From Sycobia sp. Sy_11 (taxonomy: Eukaryota > Arthropoda > Insecta > Hymenoptera > Epichrysomallidae), in contig JACCIC010000228.1 in NCBI GenBank assembly GCA_018907035.1, positions 62,001-126,000 of the forward strand: DNA of 64,000 nucleotides, written 5' to 3'. A program made the position numbers and the translations under genes. Below, piece after piece: positions 60,361-64,000 of the stretch. The stretch's first letter is position 1. The number at the start of each line of letters is the position of its first letter. The notes beneath the pieces were generated by a model. It was not told the origin of the DNA. It did not search any database and saw nothing but the letters and a program-made list of their open reading frames with translations.

Positions 60361-61549
60361 ATTATAAATAAAAGAAAAAAATAGTGTAAATAAATAAATA
60401 GAACATAAAATGAAAATAATTTAATATTAAATATAATACTAATAATATAACATTTAACTTAATAATTGTTAAGTTGTCGGCTTTGTTTGCGATAGTAAGA
60501 TCATTTAATATTAACTAAAATTACTTAATTAAACTTAGTCATTATAATTTAATATTAATTAAACGTAGTTAAAATATTAGTTAAAAATTAATAGGATTCC
60601 GTTTCGTGCGATCTTGATAATTAGAATTTTCGCGGATCAAATAGTATTTTTGAAGTTATTATTATTATCCTTTATCTTATAACTTATATAATATAACTTC
60701 ATTAAGATAAACCCGGGACAAAAATCTCCATTAGGTTAATCCCGGTCGCGACGGTATAATTAGACTTCAAAATAGGGATAATCCCCTCGGCGACAGGGTC
60801 ATTAGGAGCGGATTAGGGATAATCCCCTCGGCGACGGTAGATGCGAGATTACCCCGCCCCCTAATTTACACCTTTGCGACGCGAGATATATGCCGGCTAG
60901 GTTGTAATAAAAGGACTATTGAATTATCATTAATTATATTATATTAATCATATATTAATTATAGTATATTAATTATATATGTTCCCTATATCCAGATATT
61001 TACTGATTAATGGTGGCACGTTTCTGCCTGATTGTATTAACTGTATTAATAATACGCGATTAATAAATACTAACTAGTATTTGGTAATAATAGACAATAT
61101 AATAATAATTAATAAGAATAATAATTAATTAATTAATTAATAATAATAAATAGTAACAGTGCAACTAAGTAAATTTTTATTTAAATGCATTTTATATATG
61201 CAGCTTTATAGATGTTGAAATACGTGTATAATTGATTATAAATAACTACAAATTACATTTTATATTCCCGTATTTTCAATTTGTAACAGTTGTGAATTGC
61301 TTATAATTTTTCGCTAGTTTTATAACTTATTAAATCTTTATTAAAATTTAAGGAAAATTTTATCTCATTTTTTTACATCGAAATTTAAATTAAAACAGAA
61401 GTCAAATCATTTGAATTTTGAATTTTAATTCAAAATTTTAAAACAATAGATTGACAATAACATTAACAATAACAACAATAATATTAATAATTATTATTAT
61501 TAATAATAATATCAATAATATTAACAATAACATCCAGATCGGGATTTTT
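60361..61549 (+). repeat. Element E 5' LTR, continuing after element D
   Basis: Resumes the A-family LTR, including the B/E-specific block (AAGTTGTCGGCTTTGTTTGC), two minisatellite units (60776-60840) and the AT-rich tail. The last part of the LTR, the leader and the first gag codons are deleted; the junction to gag is near 61549. Confidence 0.75.
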
Positions 61550-62880
61550 CGCTTGGCTGAGCGCCAGGCTCGCTTGAGGGTGCATGAGGTGGAACTCACG
61601 CAGCATAGGGCTGTGAAGAACGATCGGAACGCCGTGGTCAACGCCCTCGTCGCGCGTTTGGAACGTGCGGAAGCTCATTGGGACTCTTTCCAGTCCCAGC
61701 AGCCGCGTTCACGAGGTTCCGTATACCGGTCGTGTGATTCGTGCCATGTGGATAGCGTGAGCGAGGCGACGACGATGTCCGAATATCGTCATCTCCCGAC
61801 TATCCGTAGCCGCGACGAATCCGCCGACGCACAGATCGTGTACGACCGCGACGAAACGCCGCGACGTGATGCGCAATACGACGACGCGCGTAGAAGTTAT
61901 TACGAAACCCGCGGACCGCGATACGAAATGTCGACGGTCGACTACGGAATGTCGAAAGAATTGTTGCGGGAATGCATCGCAAAGGTTCAGTATTTCGACA
62001 GGACCAACCTTCTAGAATTTGTCGCTGCGATTCGGCAAATCCAGGACCAAGTTCCCGAAAGTTTAGAGCTTGAGATGAACCGTCGCCTCAGGCTTAAGTT
62101 GACAAAAGCAACGCCTGCAATGTTTGGGAATACGAAACCATCGAAGGTTTCATTCGTCGGTTACTCGAGGTTTTTGGTACTAACCTCACGTCCCATCATG
62201 TTAGACAACAGCTAGGCGAGATTCGAATGCGTGCGAACGAGCCCATAACCGATTATGTGTACCGCGTCGCGAAACTACACAGCTCATTACTTAACTGCGC
62301 AAAAATAACGCGCAGAGTGACTCAATTAATCCGCGTCGAGACCAAAGAAATCGAAAACGACGTGATCGCTAATTTTATCGACGGTTTGCCGGAACATCTA
62401 TCGAACCGAATTCGCGATTGTCCCCGTAACATAGAGGACCTGCACAGGATTGACGTACAGGTATCAAACGATTTTCAGCGGAAAAACGAGCGCTATAACG
62501 GAAGACTGCTTTCTGGCGAATGCGGGGAAACGGCGAGCAATCGTAGGAATCGCGATCCGGTTGTTGTATCCGTGCCTCAAGCGACACTCCGCGAAAGGTA
62601 TAATGGGAATCCGCGCATGGAGTGGAGAAATGCGCCGAAAGTGAATCGCGAAGATACGCGAAATCACGCTCGCGGAGAACCTCGACCTGTGCAGAATACG
62701 CGCGCACGCTCACCGCGTCCGGATGGACCACAATTAATTTGCACCTATTGTGGAAAATTCGGACATGAACGTGAAAATTGTTTTACGCGACAAAACCGCG
62801 AGGCAAGGGAGTCGGGAAACGCGCAAAGCGCCCGGAGGAGAGACAGCCCTCCGACGAACGTCGCGCAAACCCGTCGTTAG
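61550..62880 (+). pseudogene. gag: Element E gag, N-terminally truncated
   Basis: Begins at RLAERQARLRVHE, about 20 residues into Gag. A deletion of about 35 residues (after DDARRSYYETRG) removes the segment before the capsid. A 7-base deletion near 62130 (after TPAMFG) shifts the frame. The rest, including CTYCGKFGHERENC and the stop at 62878, is well preserved. Confidence 0.85.
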
Positions 62881-63329
62881 TAAATTTTTGCAGCATCGGC
62901 ATCGTCAACGATTTGCCGATGATAACAATAGCGTCGCCCGATATTTTAACAGGCGAAACGACAGCGATGGTTGATACCGGGGCACAACCAAATGTAGTAA
63001 AACGGTGCGTGCTAGAAAAACGCGTCATAATCCGCGACGCAAAACAAACGTGCGTTAGGGGTATAGGCGACGGACCCGTGCTAGTTATCGGTGTGTGCGA
63101 GATACACCTCCAGAAACCGGACACGTGCGGATACGATAGGCGAATAAACCCGTCCGACTTTTGCGAAGGAGATGACGTTCTCCTACTCTGTAACGTCAAG
63201 CGAGGACCATTTGATTCCGACTATAGGGGACCGTATAGAGTCACGCGGATCTTCCCGAAAAATAATGTAGAGATTGCGATAGGCAGACGCCTGAAGCTGC
63301 TCGACGACAGCCAATCCAGCTTCCTGTAA
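62778..63329 (+). pseudogene. Element E protease fused in frame to integrase C-terminus
   Basis: Protease start with DTGAQPNVV (near 62970), then at about 63128 a jump from KPDTCG to YDRRINPSDF, the GPY/F end of pol. About 3.6 kb (equivalent of A1 5017-8612) is gone, removing RT, RNase H and the integrase core, yet the frame is kept. The frame ends at 63327-63329. A non-autonomous derivative at best. Confidence 0.85.
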
Positions 63330-63380
63330 CGACACTAGCAGCGGCCTAAAAACGGACAGCTTTCTGAATCAAGGCGGGGA
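63330..63380 (+). other. Element E 3' untranslated region and polypurine tract
   Basis: Short non-coding stretch ending AAGGCGGGGA before TGTTGCGTCC; a shortened form of the A2 region. Confidence 0.6.
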
Positions 63381-63684
63381 TGTTGCGTCCCGAGGATAAC
63401 CTCGTTTCTTGCGCACGCATAATCGTCATGATCTGCCTAAAATGAAAACCCAATGTAACGCCTGCACTCGAGTAGCTCCGCGTCATTTCCCGTCTAGGTT
63501 TCCGTACGGTTTTCATAAACGCTCGGACAATTGCCGGAGAGGGTGTTTGTTTCGCAGTGCACGAAAACGAAACAATCACACCGACGGGCAAATCATACGA
63601 GTGAGGCGATTGTTATTTTTACAATGTATATATCCATTTATATATATAAATAATTATATATATAATAATTATATAACTATGATA

Positions 63685-63717
<33 letters not shown>

Positions 63718-64000
63718 TAGTATATAATATAATTCATGTAAGATTATAATATGATGTATAATTATGCGTATAATTATCGGCACCTTGTATTGATGGATGA
63801 TTGAATCTATAACGTGTGTGAAAAATATGAATGTAATATAATATCACAAATAACAAATAATGTAATTGTATAATAATAATTGTGTAATATGATAATAGTA
63901 ATAATAATAATAATACTGATTGTTGTATGATAATAATAATATATATAAAAACAAACAAGTTTAGCAGAGTGTTACAAATTCAGTGCTGCCGCGCTGAAGA
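63381..64000 (+). repeat. Element E 3' LTR (runs off window)
   Basis: First 35 bases match A1/A2 (TGTTGCGTCCCGAGGATAACC), then the sequence differs, so the E sub-family has its own U3 region. An AT palindrome of about 46 bases (ACTATGATATC ... GATATCATAGT type) lies at 63676-63722. Beyond it the sequence is AT-rich to the window end. Confidence 0.7.

Overview
This window is transposon-dominated DNA from an animal genome, most likely an insect. The evidence is an AT-rich background, an insect-type mariner of the mauritiana kind, a BEL/Pao element, a Penelope-like element and Ty3-type elements, one with an env-like gene. A hymenopteran such as an ant is my guess, from general resemblance only. 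I recognise no host gene, tRNA or rRNA. Almost every base belongs to a mobile element or its debris, nested and in both orientations.

Layout. 1-10317: Ty3-type element A1 (+) with very long LTRs (about 3.4 kb), gag and pol, inactivated by two stop codons and an integrase active-site change; its 3' LTR is cut short. 10318-10684: a strange 215-bp-period repeat fills the junction to an inverted relative. 10685-18354: element A2 (-), a 3' LTR and scrambled pol, with a 5'-truncated Penelope-like element (11258-13009) inside the LTR. The Penelope-like element has 516-bp inverted flanks, each carrying a hammerhead-ribozyme motif. 17330-17962 and 18355-33306: element C (+), Ty3-type, with a decayed env gene and a 3' LTR; it lacks gag and its 5' LTR. 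19427-27586: a complete but mutated BEL/Pao element (-) inside the pol of C, with matching 1094-bp LTRs and a 5-bp target duplication.

33307-40854: element B (-), an A-family relative whose LTR carries mariner copy 1. 38255-48750: a 4.6-kb unit repeated in tandem, with three mariner copies (1286-1287 bp, all with an open 345-codon transposase). Copy 2 has the left flank of copy 3 and the right flank of copy 1, as expected for unequal crossing-over between two mariners. 42068-64000: element E (+), another A-family relative, split by mariner 3 and by element D. 48832-60360: element D (+), Ty3-type with LTRs over 2 kb, a five-knuckle gag and a degraded pol.

How the parts relate. A1/A2 point tail to tail and B/E head to head, so the locus could make complementary transcripts; it resembles a piRNA-cluster-like TE graveyard, but that is inference. 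Relative order: A-family LTRs are the substrate; C, D and the Penelope-like element came later; BEL went into C; the mariner duplication is the most recent event. The most novel item is a domain of about 130 residues between RNase H and integrase in all three Ty3 families (A, C, D), whose pattern suggests a macro-domain-like fold.
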